The position numbers and the translations under genes were made by a program. Shown in pieces: positions 5,396-5,404 of a DNA stretch of 5,404 bases; the first letter of the stretch is position 1, and each line of letters begins with the position of its first letter. A model generated the notes under the pieces. It was given only the letters and a program-made list of their open reading frames with translations. It was not told where the DNA came from and did not search any database. Origin of the DNA: Candidatus Poribacteria bacterium (GTDB lineage Bacteria; Poribacteria; DTPJ01); NCBI GenBank assembly GCA_011334435.1, contig DTPJ01000035.1, positions 1 through 5,404 on the forward strand, given 5' to 3'.

Positions 5396-5404
5396 TCTTA
5401 TTAA

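Overview
The window looks like a bacterial chromosome segment of moderately low GC content. It has clear Shine-Dalgarno sites and sigma70-type promoters. All four recognisable genes lie on the minus strand, so transcription runs from right to left. The pairing of a cytoplasmic GH38 alpha-mannosidase with a non-heme uroporphyrinogen-decarboxylase-like protein is, from general knowledge, common in uncultured glycan-degrading lineages (Planctomycetes/Lentisphaerae, Poribacteria and similar). The sequence alone does not fix the phylum.

Layout, in transcription order. (1) Positions 5220-5404 are gene-free. They hold an 11-bp tandem duplication, a weak possible rightward promoter, and a short hairpin followed by a pyrimidine tract. 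(2) A strong promoter (TTGACA-17-CATAAT, 5219-5191) starts a likely three-gene unit: a 163-aa DUF1795/DcrB-fold protein resembling the Eag chaperones of type VI secretion effectors (5169-4678), a 364-aa URO-D/MtaA-superfamily protein (4612-3518) and a 944-aa GH38 alpha-mannosidase (3507-673). The last two are tightly coupled: the GH38 Shine-Dalgarno overlaps the URO-D stop codon. A 65-nt gap with a terminator-like inverted repeat separates the DUF1795 gene from the URO-D gene. (3) Positions 151-672 form a 522-nt non-coding region with a 277-bp concentric inverted-repeat element (253-529), a pair of mutually exclusive hairpins (535-582), a weak terminator candidate for the mannosidase unit, and a good promoter for the next gene. 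(4) The first 50 codons of a DUF2169-like protein (150 to 1) run off the left edge.

How the genes may work together: GH38 would hydrolyse alpha-mannosides in the cytoplasm. The URO-D-like protein carries an MtaA-type H-x-C...C putative zinc site rather than heme-pathway motifs, so it may handle a methyl group or small metabolite linked to the same substrate. Unexpectedly, the genes at both ends (DUF1795 and DUF2169) belong to families typically found as accessory proteins beside type VI secretion PAAR/Rhs effectors. The mannosidase pair may therefore sit inside, or have been inserted into, a secretion-effector accessory locus. That is inference; no structural secretion gene or toxin is visible here.
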